In this document: positions 11,245-24,479 of the stretch, in pieces
Numbering within the stretch: the stretch's first letter is position 1
How the letters are laid out: the number at the start of each line of letters is the position of its first letter
Origin: Galdieria partita
Taxonomy: Eukaryota > Rhodophyta > Bangiophyceae > Galdieriales > Galdieriaceae
NCBI GenBank assembly: GCA_025991245.1
Contig: BQMJ01000010.1
Coordinates: 1-64,000 of the forward strand
Direction of reading: 5' to 3'
DNA: 64,000 nucleotides
The notes under the pieces: generated by a model
Database searches by the model: none
Seen by the model: the letters and a program-made list of their open reading frames with translations, nothing else
What the model was told of the DNA's origin: nothing
Program-made: the position numbers and the translations under genes

Positions 11245-13643
11245 ATGGTTGCAATGCTTGTTGGTTGCTTTGCTTTTTCGTTTCATTCTGCATGTCTTTC
11301 CTCAGCCAATGTTCAGTATCCATTCCAAACTAAGGTGTTTTGTGGAACCAAAGAGTGTCATTTATGGAGTAGAAGTTTTACAAAACCGTTGTCTTGTTTT
11401 GACAAGAAACGTCCCGGTTTTGGTTGTCGAAGAGTTGTTCTTGCTTCAGTCATAAATGGTCGTGGCAGAGACAGTAAAAGATATATTGACTTTAGAGAGA
11501 TATTTGTACAAGACGATTTTAAAATTGACGAAAAGTTTAGCAATATGTGGTTGACAAACCTACCTGATCTTCAACAAGAGTGTTTGTTCAAAACTGTCGC
11601 GTCAATTATTGGAGAGAAGGTACAAGTAGGAGGTAAAGTTTTCAAAGTTGGGAAAGAAACTTTTAAAGAGATAGCACTGTTGCTTGTTCCCAAGCAGTTT
11701 CCCGAAGATTTCCCAGTGGAAAAAGGTGTTGGGAACATCTCAAGAATCTTTCTGAGAGAAGAGTTTATCAAGAGGTGGAATAGACACATTGAAAGTCTTG
11801 ATGCAAAAGGTAGCAGCCTTCCACGCCGACAAATTGTTATTTCTGCAGCAAGTGGTCTAGGAAAGAGTGTAGATCTCTACTTGGCCGCTGTTTTCTCACG
11901 GTATTGCAGGATTCCACTGCAATATATTGGAAACGCAGAGGCTTGGTTGAACGTTAAAAGCATCTCTAAAGTGGTTTCTCGCTACTTGAAAATGTTGCTT
12001 TTTATAAATGCAGACATTCTACAAGAAATGCCATGCTTTATGTCAATTGACTATGATTCTTTGAATGGTGCTCCCCTTAAAGATGTCATTTATTTTGCCA
12101 TAAAAGAGAAAAAAATATCTCTTTCTTCAGAAATTCGTGATACCATGATGCTGCTTGCACCGCGCAATATGTTGATTGTAGATGAACATAATGCGTTGTG
12201 GAGCGAGTTTGGCAATAAAACAAACACGTGGCCAAATTTCTTTCGCCTTTATACCAAATTGGCAATGATGAATACAGTAAGTAATGGCTTTTTCTTTTTT
12301 TATAATGACTTTTTCATTTACTTGAGTAGCCTTATTGTGGAGTTCTTATTGCAGGTTCACAGCATCATCAATTTGAAGATAATTTGCCTAGTGGTTCTGG
12401 AAATATCAAACACTATTTGGAGCCTCTAAGTTTCAAAGAGTTTGACTTGTGGCAAGATTTACCTGATTATCCACGCATTCTTCGTCAACATTCAGACGAA
12501 ATGGTCGAACTTACTGGGTTGGTGCCTAGAATGATAGCCAAAATGGTAACTCTGGCCAAAGATCTCCCTGATGCTAGTTTTGAGTATTTACAGGCTGAAC
12601 TCACCTCGTATTTATATTCTGAAATGACAAGAAGCCACAATGACTATCTTGATGGACTTAGGTCTGAAAGAGAAAAGAGGGCATTCGATTCTATGCTTTA
12701 TAAGCTATTCATGGATAGGAGTAAACCCAATATTACTATTGCAGATGGGGCATATACAAGTAGAGGTTTATTAGTTGTAGTGAGCCGCATCTACTTACGC
12801 TTTTATAACAGCGTTGCACGTGACATCTTGTTATCCTCTTTCCTTGAAAGATATGCTTCTGAGAATTACTTGGCTGAATTGTTTAAACGTTATCGAAGTG
12901 ATCCGGGCACAAGAGGGCAAACTTTTGAAAAATTATTCTTTTTGTGGTTCATCAATAGAACAGAAGAAGTGACTATCCGTTCCGATAGCAAACCCTATAG
13001 GAACTTGAGTTTATCTTGTAATAGTTGGGTTCGGTTGGTTGGAGATGAATTTGATCCTCCCATGAACAAGTTTACTCATTCCTGTTGGATATTACTGGAA
13101 GAACGACATCCTCGATTTGACTATATTTTTGTGAATATTGTGAATTCTCAATGGCATATATACTTCTTTCAAGTATCGATATCTTCATTTTATAGTCATA
13201 ATCGTGACTCTGCTGCTATCGAAAACTCCTTTTTGCCACCTTCTTTCAAGAAAGATGCATGGAATACTTCAGAATCGGCGAACTTATCAACTAGTAGGTC
13301 AGGAGGCAAACAAGGATCAATGGCAAGTTCCCAAGGTGGCCAGAAACGTAATAAGAAGAGGAGACGAGTGAAAGTAACAGACAAGCCTCAGTTACTGAGC
13401 TTAATTGGTTTGATTCTGAATGAAGAGTTTACCATCACGTTAGAAGAAGATGATTCTGGAAGGATTGTAGATTTTCGTTTATTGGATTCCAAAGGTATTG
13501 ATTGGCGAGACTGCATAAGTATTGTCTATGTTACTCCATTACCATTTAAGGAGGCCAAAGGTAGTTTATCAGTACCAGACTATATTGAGTTTCTTTGTAG
13601 TGAAGGCTTTTCTGAGAGATTTCGAGTTTTGTTGGAAAAGTGA
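11245..13643 (+). CDS. Type T1 P-loop NTPase with nuclease-like tail (Crinkler/RHS-like)
   Basis: Two exons (11245-12276 and 12363-13643, intron gtaagt...ttcacag, 86 bp) give 770 residues in frame. A slightly different in-frame intron (12281-12354) is also possible. What is seen: a hydrophobic, signal-like N-terminus, Walker A GLGKS near residue 205, Walker B NMLIVDEHNA near 309, a TGLVPRM sensor-like motif near 395, an RGQTFEKLFFLW segment, a tail with PRFDY and YFFQVSIS, then a basic NKKRRR stretch near 671 that could be a nuclear localisation signal. The order NTPase - linker - restriction-nuclease-like fold - nuclear signal fits the Crinkler/RHS class described across eukaryotes. An archaeal-type ATPase, a group known to be expanded in Galdieria, is the alternative for the NTPase part. 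Activity of the tail cannot be predicted. The gene looks whole; its tail is the source-like version of several fossils in this window. Confidence 0.72.
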
Positions 13644-15270
13644 TGTTTTACGATCCTTTGATGGAAGCAAAGTTGTTTAGAGCTTTATGATTTACAAAGA
13701 CTATGATAAATGATATGTTTTAATATTTTATTTGCTTGGCTGGCAAGCCAATGATGAATCATTGTGGAAGCAGAAAGTCTGATATGGATGATTGGTTTAC
13801 AATAATAGAAGATGTATATATCCTAAACAAAGTCATCTTTAGCACGTCGGATGAAAATCAGCACACAACCTCAATTTCAAGTACCCAGCTTTGGAGAGCG
13901 TCTTTATTGGGTATCTCCAGTTGTATAGAATTACCTTGTTTCAAACTTGGAGACATGCTTTTCAGCCAAACGATCATTCAGAAAGTATTCAGGAAGCTCT
14001 TAAATCTGTGAGATAAATGATTCTTTGCTAATGAAATTGTTGAAGGAGAAATCATCAATCACAAAGAGAACCAAGCATCTGTCAGCAAAGACACAGAAGT
14101 TGTCATTTTGAAGACGATTATGTTCATGAAAAACAAATATTCATCTTTTAAATCAACTTATGTACAGAACAAGTGTTTCATAATCCATAGAGTATATAAC
14201 TGAATTGCAAAGAAATGTAGTATCAGTTATTGACTCTATCTACTTTGTCAGCCCGTCTAGGAAAATTCTCAATGACATCATATTATTGAAACTCACATAA
14301 TAAGTAACAATATAAAGACAACGCTCCGTGAATTCTACTTTGTCAGCCCGTCTAGGAAAACTCTCAATGACATCATATTATTGAAAATCACATAATAAGT
14401 AACAATATAAAGACAACGCTCCGTGAATTGATCCTGACAAATAAAACAATCCAACAACAGTCAACAACATGTACTCTAGTTTCCATTACTCTCTATACAC
14501 ACTGAAAAAGTCTTGAAAACTTCAAAAATGGTACACTCCAAATATCAAAAGTCAACTATAGACAATTCTGGAAAAGCTAAGAGCATTTGAATAGTAGAGA
14601 AACCTAACTGAGTTGTCAAGAGTTACTTCAAATCTTGTCTGCCCTAGTAAAACAGTCATATAGTGCAAGAATAGAGGAAAAGCAACAAATGAATGAGGTA
14701 TTTTTAAAATACTTCCAAACTACTTGAACAATACGTGAAACAAGCTAAAGTTGAAATTTAGCTATGTTTCAATTGTCGCACAATCTTGTTGCCTCGACAA
14801 CCTAAAGAAAAGTTTCCTAACGTTTACAAGAACTATCAAACTGTTTACATTTGCTACAAATGTATTTCGACATCACATCAAGCAAACCAACAGAAATCGA
14901 GTTGTCCATGAAATTGACAGCTTGAAATATAGCGGCCTTGTGGATAAGTTGTGTCTTTGGGAGGATGAATTATAGTCCAATTTTCTATGAAATAGATTTA
15001 CATCTTCCCTTCTTTTTATAATATCTCTAATCTTTCAAACTAAAAGTATTATTATAATGAATGGGGTAGACGTTATAATGCTCAGTATCTAAAAAAACTA
15101 GACAACGTTTTTCTTAAAATTTACATTTCAACATGAAATATTTCAATCATCGTTTGAGAATATAAATAACAAAGAAGTTCGTTCTATGTTATACTTGTGA
15201 AAAGGAACAACTGTTTTCATCGTTATTAGGAAAAGTCGCAATTTCAACACCTCGTCCACTAATATTTGAT
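13316..15270. repeat. Large subtelomeric duplication, copy 1
   Basis: This block matches 20450-22371 almost continuously: the T1 tail, its 3' flank (tgatgttttacgatcctttgatgg in part), an intergenic stretch, and the upstream module. By eye identity is high, roughly nine bases in ten, with small indels. The copy ends near 15.27 kb, where the match to the T2 upstream region stops and T1-type tail sequence begins. Confidence 0.85.
14241..14429. repeat. 95-bp direct tandem duplication
   Basis: Positions 14241-14335 and 14336-14429 are the same 95-bp unit, beginning tactttgtcagcccgtctag, with only about two differences. The equivalent place in the 20-22 kb copy has a single unit, so the duplication happened after the large block was copied. 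It is young compared with the surrounding repeats. Confidence 0.93.
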
Positions 15271-15879
15271 CCACCAGTGAAGAAGTTGACTTGTTCCTGT
15301 TGGATATGATTGGCTAAACGATATCCTCGATTTGACTATATTAATGTCGATTTTGTTGGCACTCAGTGGCATCTATATTTGTTTCAAGTTTCAGTATCTT
15401 CATTCTACAATCATAATTATGGCTATGCTGCTATCGAAAATATCTTTTTGCCTCGTTCCCGCAAGGACGATGCACCCAATAACTCAGAGTCAGCTAGTTT
15501 ATCAATAAGTAGGACAGAAAGCGACCAAAACTCAACGAAACTTTCCAAAAGTTGCCAACGACGTAGTAAGAAGAGGAGTCGAGATAACTTGAAACAGAGA
15601 GAAGTAACAGGCGATTCTCAATTAAAGAGCATACTTTATTGGATTTTGAATCAGGAATTCACAATCATATTTCAAGAAGATGATTCTGGAAGGATTGTAG
15701 ATTTTTGTTTATTGGATTCGGAAGGTGTTGATTGGCGACTATGTGTAACTATTGTTTATTTTACTTCCTTCTCTTTTAGGGAGGCCAAAGGCAGTTCTTT
15801 AGTTCCATTCTATGTCGAATTTGCTTGTAGAAAAGGATTCCCTGAAAGTTTTCGAGTTCTATTGGAAGAATGGAAATGA
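15259..15879 (+). pseudogene. Fossil: T1-type tail without a head
   Basis: The sequence encodes a diverged version of the T1 C-terminal module: a YPRFDYINVDFVG segment, LFQVSVSSFYNHN, a basic region with two arginine/lysine clusters, and the EDDSGRIVDF...DSEGVDWR end. It lacks the NTPase portion. Its 5' side is not T1 DNA but the upstream module that elsewhere precedes a T2 gene, so this is a recombinant remnant. It is more diverged from T1 than the 20.4-kb copy and is therefore older. Confidence 0.8.
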
Positions 15880-16827
15880 TATTGTACAAACCATTGATAA
15901 GAACAGCATTTCTCAAGTTTTATTATATCACCAAAGGGTTGGGATAAATATGCAATCTTGAATATTGAGTCTTATGTCGAGTCGCAAGTATTTGCTTCAT
16001 ATTTTATATGAAGAGAAGATAAAGCCAATGGTGATCCATTCTGAAAACAAGAAGCTGAATTAGATAAACAATCGATTCGAAATTAAAGCATCAGCAGCAG
16101 CTTTGATTAGAATCGATTCATACTATTATGAAAAAAACAACTTTGGAAGAACGTGTGTCTTTATTTGGTTTAGCCAGCTCTACATAATTTTCGTTTGTAC
16201 CAGATCCACTCAAACTAGAGACATGTAGTTATGAGCCAGAATATCAGGTAGAAAGTTTCCAGGATGCTTTTATATAAAGTGGGCTAGATACAAGAATCTT
16301 CAAGGATGAACCAAAGTATTGATGGAACAGCCTTTCTCTAAGCTAAAAGTATTCTGAGGACTTTGCTTATAAGGAAGTACACTGACACATTCTTATGTTC
16401 AAGACAATAGTTAAAACGAGTCCAAATAGTTTAGTGACATATGCCAATTGCAATATGACTATATTCTATAAAGTCTATTTAGTACACTATCAGAACACAT
16501 ATGTCTCTTCTCAGTTGTGTTTTAAACCACAGTGATAGGAATTTGCTCTTTCTGAATCGTTGTTCTAAAATATGGTTTCTTTCTCCAGTTGAAAGTTTTG
16601 CTACATAGCGCATTTTACTTTATCTTGTTGTTCAAACAACCAGAAGAAAAGTTCCTTGGAGTTCACGAAAGCAAGTGAACAATTGGAGCTCAAGGTTGAA
16701 AGTAAAACTCCAATTAACAAATTGAAAAAGAAACCAACTAAAATTAAAGCAACTAATGTTCCTAATTCAACTTCATAACTAACTAGAAACTCTTCAACTA
16801 CTACACTCATTTCGACACTTGAAAATA
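15880..16827. other. Intergenic, flank of T1 tail and promoter of T3
   Basis: AT-rich DNA with no supported gene. Open frames on the minus strand near 16.6-16.9 kb are antisense to the start of the T3 gene. The T3 start codon at 16828 follows a run of short A-rich segments. Confidence 0.55.
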
Positions 16828-19319
16828 ATGACAAATCATCGATTGCTTTGTAATTTGACAAAACCATTTGAAGGTTGTTTCGAGTCTTTGAATATGTTTC
16901 GTGTGATAGAACCACAAATTGACAGAGAAGAGGATGTAAAGGCCATCATAGAGACTTTCCTCTCCCAGTTTACGACAACGGAATATGGTGGAACTTTGTT
17001 AACTCGTCCGGCGTGCTGTTTTGCCCCCCATATCTACGGAGCAGGCAAAACTTTTCTAGGACAACAGTTCTTGGCTTATTTAAATATCTTTGCTCAACGT
17101 GAGCGTTCCAACGAAGAAGTTTTTCAACAACTAGACACTTGTTCCGATGCCTCCCTCCAGAGTGCTCCGCAAATCTCTTGGAAACACTTTGCAGAAAACA
17201 CATTGTCAGTTGTCTTGAAACTGGGAAGCTCTTTTTCTGACGCTCCGTATCCTGAGTTTCGTAAAGCCTTGTCGTTCAATATAGCTTGGGCAGCTGCCGA
17301 GGGCAATGGCAAAACTACAAACGAAACCGTTAGATTCACTGACGCAACAATGGAGCAGCCGACACTTTCTGCCTTTATCGGGTCCTTCTTCAACATTTTC
17401 AGAAGCAGTATTTGTTTTTGATGATTGATGAACTGAGTGAAATAAGTGCTCTTAGCAAACACTATGGCGAACTTACTGAGATGCAAGTTGAAGAACACGA
17501 TCCGAAATATGTCCCTTTTCGCAATTTCTTCCGGGAGATACGTCCTTTCCTTGATACGGGAAAAGTAATTTTGTACTTGGCTGGTCGTACCGCAGAAATC
17601 TCAGCTCATTTGAGTGATGCTCGTTCGAGTAAAGTGGTCCTGCGTATGTTGCAGTTGAATCCTTTTAACCTCAAGAATATTGAAGATTATTTGAACCTTT
17701 TCATCTATGGTGGCAAGAAGTTGAAGGATTGGTTTTTATGTTCAGATGACTTGCAAGATCGCTTTGTAGAATTGTTAAAGAGGAAGACTGGAGGAATTCC
17801 ATTGATTCTAAAAAACACGTTACTAGCACTCTTAGCTAAAGTGAAAACGGCAGCTAATCCTATTATCAATGATAGCAATATGGAAAGTTTGTTGGACAGC
17901 GTCTTTAGGGATGTAGAGAGATATTCAGCAACTTTTATTGTTCCGGAGAGAGTAGATTCCTCCACTCTTCTTAGATATCAATTTGTTCTTTTAAATCATC
18001 AGCTTGGAACTATTTTTCCAAATAACTTTGCAATTACTCTTTGTGGGACGAAGACTTATTTGATAGACTTGGTTGCAAGTTTTGGGTTTTACTCTGAATT
18101 CATTGAAACTGAAGTCGTTGGTTCGAATAGTCAATTCAAGATTGGTTGTTGTGAGTTTATATTGAAAGCTCATAGTGAAAATCCGTTCTTGCGTGAAGTA
18201 ACGAAGCTTTTGCCTTTGTCAAATTTTGGATATATTTCGGACACTTCAATGGTAAAAGAAGTTTTCTTTGAATTCGTATTTATGAATATCTTACGATTTC
18301 GATTATTAACAAGTCTTTACTCTAATTCCTCTCGTATTGTGCATTCTGTTATTCCAGGAATTTTTAAAGGTTCTTTAATTGAACATGACAATGTTTCATA
18401 TTCGAAGGAATCAACTGTACCTTATACTCTGCCAATCTTGAAAGATGTCTCTTTTACATTTGATGATTATTATCGAAAATATTTGCAACATTGTGGTATT
18501 TTTATTCCTAAAGATAGCAATTCTAGTGGTCCTGATGCATATTTTGTACTTCAGAATGGACAAACACGTTATGTTGTTGGATTTCAATTCAAATTTTATT
18601 ACGAAAGCGAACTTTCAAGGAGACATGTTGACAAGGAAGCCGACAAGTTTTTCAAGGGAGTCGTCAAGGTTTTGAATAACCTTCCTTGTTCGCCTATTCA
18701 ACTTTGTTTTCAGTTTGTGGTGGTTTGCACTCATTACGATCAGTCTGTACTATTTCCTGATAATGAAAGCAATATTGTTGAGGATATCAACTACTTGACG
18801 AATGAAAATGTTTCTCAGAGCAATGAAGCAATCAGTCGATCACTTTTAAGATTGCAACTTGTCATTGTTTCCCAAAGTAATCTTGAACAATTCTTAGGAA
18901 AAGAAAATGTTGAAGCGTCGAATAAAATTGGTGTGGCGAGTCGCGGAGAGTTTAGGGAAGAGTTTTCAGAATGGTGCAAATCAATCTTCGAGTCCATGTC
19001 CAATGAATATATTTCACCGGTGCGTTCACTTGCAGATACAAATCTTATGGAAGTGGAAGATACGAGAGGCGAAGAAAATGTAACTGCATCAAGTTCTATG
19101 AGTTCCTCATTTGATTGGAATACTTTTTTAAGAGAATATTGTGGTTTTACTGAGGCTCCTGTAATTGAACGTTACGCTCGTCAACTGAATTTGTTCACTC
19201 CAAAGTCTTTTCCTTATTTAAATGATACACGTTTATCGCGCTATGGTATAGCAGATCAGGACATTCCCTTGATTATTGACGGAATACATGAGTTTCTTGA
19301 GAAACAAGACAAACAATGA
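16828..19319 (+). pseudogene. Type T3 P-loop NTPase with nuclease and SAM-like domains, reading in two frames
   Basis: The locus encodes about 830 residues of a third family type. Parts in order: an N-terminal region with IDREEDVKAIIE, Walker A HIYGAGKT near residue 70, a Walker B LFLMIDELSE, a GGIPLIL sensor-like motif, a long linker, and a PD-(D/E)XK-like core with NSSGPDAYFV and VVGFQFKF. It ends in an acidic/Ser linker and about 65 residues resembling a SAM (sterile alpha motif) fold (DWNTFLREYC...YGIADQDIP). It reads in two overlapping frames, so it has about one break, unless an assembly error or unusual splicing explains it. Otherwise it looks nearly whole and is therefore recent. Its start is the ATG at 16828 rather than the upstream non-ATG frame extension. 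Confidence 0.7.
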
Positions 19320-20281
19320 ATTTATATTCTATTGGAAGATGAACAGTTTTATGCTTGGTTTAACCAATTTTAAAATGGAAATTGGACAGTTTGATAAAGG
19401 TTAACTTGGTGTTAAAAATAATGAGTCTACTGAACGTTATGAATGATCAAAACACTTTGAGATTTGTACAACACTAAGAAGACGAGATAGATTGAGGCAG
19501 CCAAATATGTTGCCAAATATTTCTTTGTAAGAAGTTTGGAGTGAGATCTTTGTCAGCAGACTCGTGATTCGCTTTCTATTGACACGCCTTATTTTTCATC
19601 GATAAACACAAAAAAAGATTCCTGTTGATATACAACTTGAAGAGCAATACCGTTAGTTTCAACAGTTGTATCGGATCTTAGAAAATAAAAATCCAACATC
19701 CTCATTTTGAAAGTTATAAAATTGGATAAACTTTTCTAGTTGAATGAAATGGAATGGCAACGTGAGCTTCTCATCTAGATGAGTTGATAAAATTATTTTC
19801 AAGGAATGGTCCACAATAGGGGAAATTCTCTAATTCGAGAAGCAATAATATATGGAGATAATGAATTCAATAAGATGGAGCTCGAGCAATTGATGAGAAA
19901 CATGGCATTAAGTGTAATAGCCATAACGTATTCTTTAATATGAAAAATAAGAACTAGGAATATGCAAGAGAATCTAGCGCTTTCTGCAAGACATTTTGCA
20001 CCCAAAATGTGATGACTTCTTATAGAGTATTTTCTAATGAATCTAAAACTCAAGGCTTATTGAAAACAAAGCAAGATATCCTTTCCGAGAATTGCGTTTC
20101 TATGCAGCATCAACGATTGAGCTTATACTTCAGCAAATTTTCAAACTTACGAGTCTTTTCACTTAGAAGCAGCGTTGGAGCTACATGAATAGAAGAAAAA
20201 TTTATTTTTCAAGGTGACTCGAAGAAGATGATATTATTTTCAGTTTTCGTGACCCTGTTTTCAATCTCGTAGTTCTTCACC
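19320..20281. other. Intergenic with decayed coding-like stretch
   Basis: No intact gene. Between about 19.75 and 20.25 kb short peptide-like segments separated by stops hint at an old gene relict, but I cannot place it in a family. The right end runs into a T2-type gene head. Confidence 0.45.
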
Positions 20282-20780
20282 TAGTCGACTATGTCGCGTG
20301 CCTTGCAAAGACGAGAAATTTATGAAACTGTGGTTGTAGGCCGAGAGCAAAACATTTATTTAGTGATTGGATTGTAGTACGAGTTGCAGTTTCGCCGCCA
20401 ACTCGATCGTTCTCTGAAGCCAGTCATCCCTTTCATCTCTTCGAGGATCAATGGCAAGTTCCCAAGGTGGCCAAAAACGTAATAAGAAGAGGAGACGAGT
20501 GAGAGTAACAGATAAGACTCAGTTACTAAACTTAATCGGTTTGATTTTCAATGAAGAGTTTACTATCACGTTAGAGGAAGATGATTCTGGAAGGATTGTG
20601 GATTTTTGTTTATTGGATTCCAAAGGTATTGATTGGCGAGACTGCATAAGTATTGTCTATGTTACTCCATTACCATTTAAGGAGGCCAAAGGTAATTTAT
20701 CAGTACCAGACTATATTGAGTTTCTTTGTAGTGAAGGCTTTTCTGAGAGATTTCGAGTTTTGTTGGAAAAAGAAAAGTGA
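20282..20780 (+). pseudogene. Fossil chimera: T2 head joined to T1 tail
   Basis: The first about 165 bases match the start of the T2 gene at 22372 (same order: start region, valine-rich segment, arginine-rich segment before the Walker A). Near 20.45 kb the sequence switches directly into the T1 tail at ATGGCAAGTTCCCAAGGTGG and follows it to the stop. The T1-derived part is close to identical to 13316-13643, including the basic stretch and the EDDSGRIVDF end. The head is clearly degenerate; the tail still reads open. The locus lacks the NTPase core, so it is broken. Confidence 0.85.
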
Positions 20781-22371
20781 TGTTTTACGATCCTTTGATG
20801 GAAGCAGAGTTGTTTTGAGCTTTACGATTGACAAAGACTATGACAAATAATACTTTTTGAATGTTTTTTGTCTTGACTGGCAAGTTAATGATGAACAATT
20901 GTGGAGGCGAAAACTCTGAGATGGATGATTGGTTTGCAATAATAGATGATGTACATATCCTAAACAAAGTCATTTTTAGCTAGCACTTGGGATGGAAATC
21001 AACTCAACCTCAACTTCAAGTAAACAGCTTTGAAGAGCGTCTTTATTGGATATCTCTAGTTGTATAGAATCACATTGTTTCAAACTTGGAGAAGCTTAGG
21101 TGAAAAGTGGGGAGTTGGCAGCTTCATGTTTTTCAGCCAAGCGATCATTCAGAAAGTATTCAGGAAGCTCTTAAAGTCTGTCAGATGAACGAATCTTTGT
21201 TAATGAAATTGTTGGAGGAGAAATCATCAATCACAAAAGAGAACCAATCACCTATTAGCAACGACACATAAGTTGTCATTTTGAAGGCAAGTATGCTGAT
21301 AAAAGACAACTAGTCACCTGTTAAATCAGCTTATGTACATATCAAGTGTTTCATAATCCATAGAGTACAATTGAATTGTAAAGAGATAGAGCATCAATTA
21401 TTGGCTCTATCTATCTTGTCAATTCTGTGGAGGAAAACTCTCAATGACATTATATCATTAGGACTCACATGACAAGTAACTGTGCAGACAACGTTCCGTT
21501 GAATTGATCTTGGCAAATATATACTCTAATTTCCATTACTCGCTATACTCAACTGAGAAAGTCTGGAAAATTTCAAAAAGGGTTACGCTCCAAATATCAA
21601 CAGTCAACCACTGACAATTCTGGAAAAACTAAGAGCACTTCAAGAGTAGAGAAACCAATTGAGTTGTCAAGTGTTTCATCTTGTCTGCTCTAGTAAAACA
21701 GTCATATAGTGCAAGAATAGAGGAAAAGCAACAACTGAATGAGATATTTTCAAAATATACTTCCAAATTACTTGCACAAGAAGTGAACCAAGCTAAAGTT
21801 GAAATTTAGCTATGTTCCACTTGTGGCACTATCTTGTTGCCTTGACACCCTAAAGAAAAGTTTCCTAATGTTTACGAGAACAATCAAACTGTTTACATTT
21901 GCTATGTATGTCGACATCACATCGAAAAAAACGACAGAAATCGAGTAGTGAATGACATTTACAGTTTGAAGTATTGTTGCATTGTGGATAAGGAGTATAT
22001 TTGGGAGAATGTATTGCAATCCAATTTTCTAAGAAATAGATTTAGAAGAACTTTTCCTTTCTTCCTGTTTTTATAGCATATATACTCTTTTTATTATAGA
22101 GCTTATGAAGAAAGGGCACCTTCAAACTGAAACTACCATTGTGGTGAATGGGGTAGAAGTTATAATGTTCAGTGTATAACAAAAAACTAGGCAACGCTTT
22201 TTCTTAAAATTTACATTTCAATATGAAGTATGTTCCATCATTGTTTGAGAATATAAATAAGAAAGAAGCTCGTTCTATAGAAATAGCTGTGAAAGGGAAA
22301 TACTATTTTCATTTTCATTGGGAAAATTCGCGTTGGCATTTTTCTGACTCAATTTCAACACCTCGTCCACT
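20450..22371. repeat. Large subtelomeric duplication, copy 2
   Basis: Counterpart of 13316-15270. It contains the T1 tail, the shared 3' flank, one unit of the segment that is tandemly doubled in copy 1, and the upstream module that ends at the T2 start codon at 22372. In this copy the module leads into a T2 head, which is probably its original context. Confidence 0.85.
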
Positions 22372-24479
22372 ATGTCGAGTGTTTTCCAACGACAAGATAT
22401 GTATGACACTGTTGTAGTAGATAGAGAGCAAGACGTGGTCATAACAACTGGACAGTTGTACGTGTTGCAGGTTCGCCGGGAAGTCGATCGTTCTTTTAAA
22501 CCAGTCATTCCTTTCGCCCCACATCTCTTTGGAAGTGGAAAGACACGTTTCGTAAAAAGTTATTTAGAACTCGTGAAGAGCATGGGTGAAAGAGCACTAA
22601 TAGGACCTGAGAACATAAGTGATTGTGAAAAAGACCGCAGGAGATCCTTTTTGGACAAGTTACATGAAGCCGTTTTACTTTATGTGGATATGAGACACCT
22701 AGAACCCACTGACCCGAAAGAAAAAAGTCTGAAGTGGGCTGTTCATTATTTGTTGTTCAAGTCTGCCTGTCTGAAATCGGGTCAAGGACAACCAGATCCT
22801 GACGAGTTTTTCAAAGTTTTTAAACTTAGGACTGATGTGCTAATCAAAAAAATACGTGAAGTGTTAAACATGCGTACTGATCAGTTTCTTCTTGTTGTCT
22901 TTGATGAAGTTGGTGTGTTGGATACAAGAGGACAATATTTTGATCTAGAAGTGAATGACGGTAGAGTTTTTCCATACAACGACTTTGTTGGTATTATTCG
23001 GGGACTCTGTAAACAACACAATGTATTCTTTATTGTTGTTGGAAAAAGTGAAGGCTTAAGTATACATAATAACGCAATTTCAGTATCCAGGGTTGAGTTG
23101 ACGTTTATTCCCCTCTCACCACTTGAAAAGCATAGCATCTTGAACATTTGGAGAAAAGTTCTTCTTCTATGTTTACAGGAAGTCCTAAAGTTTCACAAAT
23201 CCTTTGTCATCAACACTTTTCAACCAATGAACTTGCAGAATTGTTACTAGAACTTACTGGTGGTGTTCCTGGTTTACTTGTGAAAGCAATCAACTACCTT
23301 TTGCAATGTAGATTATCACAAGACCACTTGTTATTATCTAAAGAAAGCTTTTGGATGATAATGAATGATTCCATAGCAACAAATTATTGTGTTGATCCAT
23401 TGTTGCCTCGTTTGAGTAGTCTTAGCAAGACGCGTCAACGTTTGTTAAAAATGCTTACTTTGTTGGCATTATATCATATTCGGTTTGAGTTGGGTGAACT
23501 TGTACACCTTAGCTCTACTTGTGCTGTATTTCTGTTTGATCTAGTAACAGATATGTGCTTTTATCGTCGGTTGATTGTAGATGAAAACCATCAAGAACTT
23601 TATGAAGTGTTGATTCCCAAGTTACTGATTGGATATATTGAGCAACGTGTAAAGAATGATAGGTTGGAATGGTTACTATTACAAACCCTCAAGTCACAAC
23701 CTGTGGAATTCTTTTATGAATCAAAATGTCGAGTTTTCGAAGGTCTCGTTGCCACAATGTTTTATTTGCAGTTTTGTTATCACCCGACAGACAGTTTGAT
23801 GTTTTCTACTCTTGGTCAGTTGTCTCCTGTTTGGAATGAGATGAATTTGAAGTTTTCCTCTGAATCTACTGCTTACTATATGAAATCTATACATTATACT
23901 AGATCTACATCAGAAGTAGAGAGAGATACATTCGGTATCAATGACTGGAAAAAAATTGTGGAAGAAATGTTAGAATTCGAAAAGATATATATTCCATTTG
24001 AGCCAACATCTCGTAGTCCAGATATATTATTCAAGTTGCATGGAAGAACGAGCGAACAGAATTTGATTGTGGGTATTGCCTGTAAAGGACGATGGAGTTT
24101 TAATGGTATTAGATGGAATGAAATAGTGGATGAAGCTTGCAAGTTTCTGGAACCAGTTCATGATCAAGTCTTGACTATTCATCCTACGTTGCATTGCATG
24201 TTGGTCATCATGAGTACTAAGCTATCTACTAGTGTAGCAACTGACTTGAATCATTCTAGTCATTGTTATTCCTTTGGCGATAGAGTTGCAGGAGATTACT
24301 GGATTCCTCTTAATTGTGAATTGATCATTCTTTCTGAATCAGATGTAGAAAACTTTATTGGTAAAGATATTTTGTCGAGTTTAAGGAGTGCTTTCAAGTC
24401 TACGGATAATCCACATTCGAGAAGTATTGGAATTTCAACAGTGCAAGAAATGGTTTTATCTCTTTCCCAAAATAATTAG
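22372..24479 (+). pseudogene. Type T2 NTPase-nuclease copy, reading in two frames
   Basis: A close paralogue of the whole gene at 25269-27371 on the other strand. Parts present: APHLFGSGKTRF (Walker A), VDMRHLEPTDPKEKS, LLVVFDEVGVLDTRG (Walker B), FIVVGKSEGLS, TGGVPGLL, and the tail with SRSPDILFKL and VGIACKGRW. It reads in two overlapping frames, so it has about one break, unless splicing or an assembly error explains it. It is otherwise full length and probably young. It starts at the ATG 22372, directly after the upstream module, and faces its paralogue tail to tail. Confidence 0.8.
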
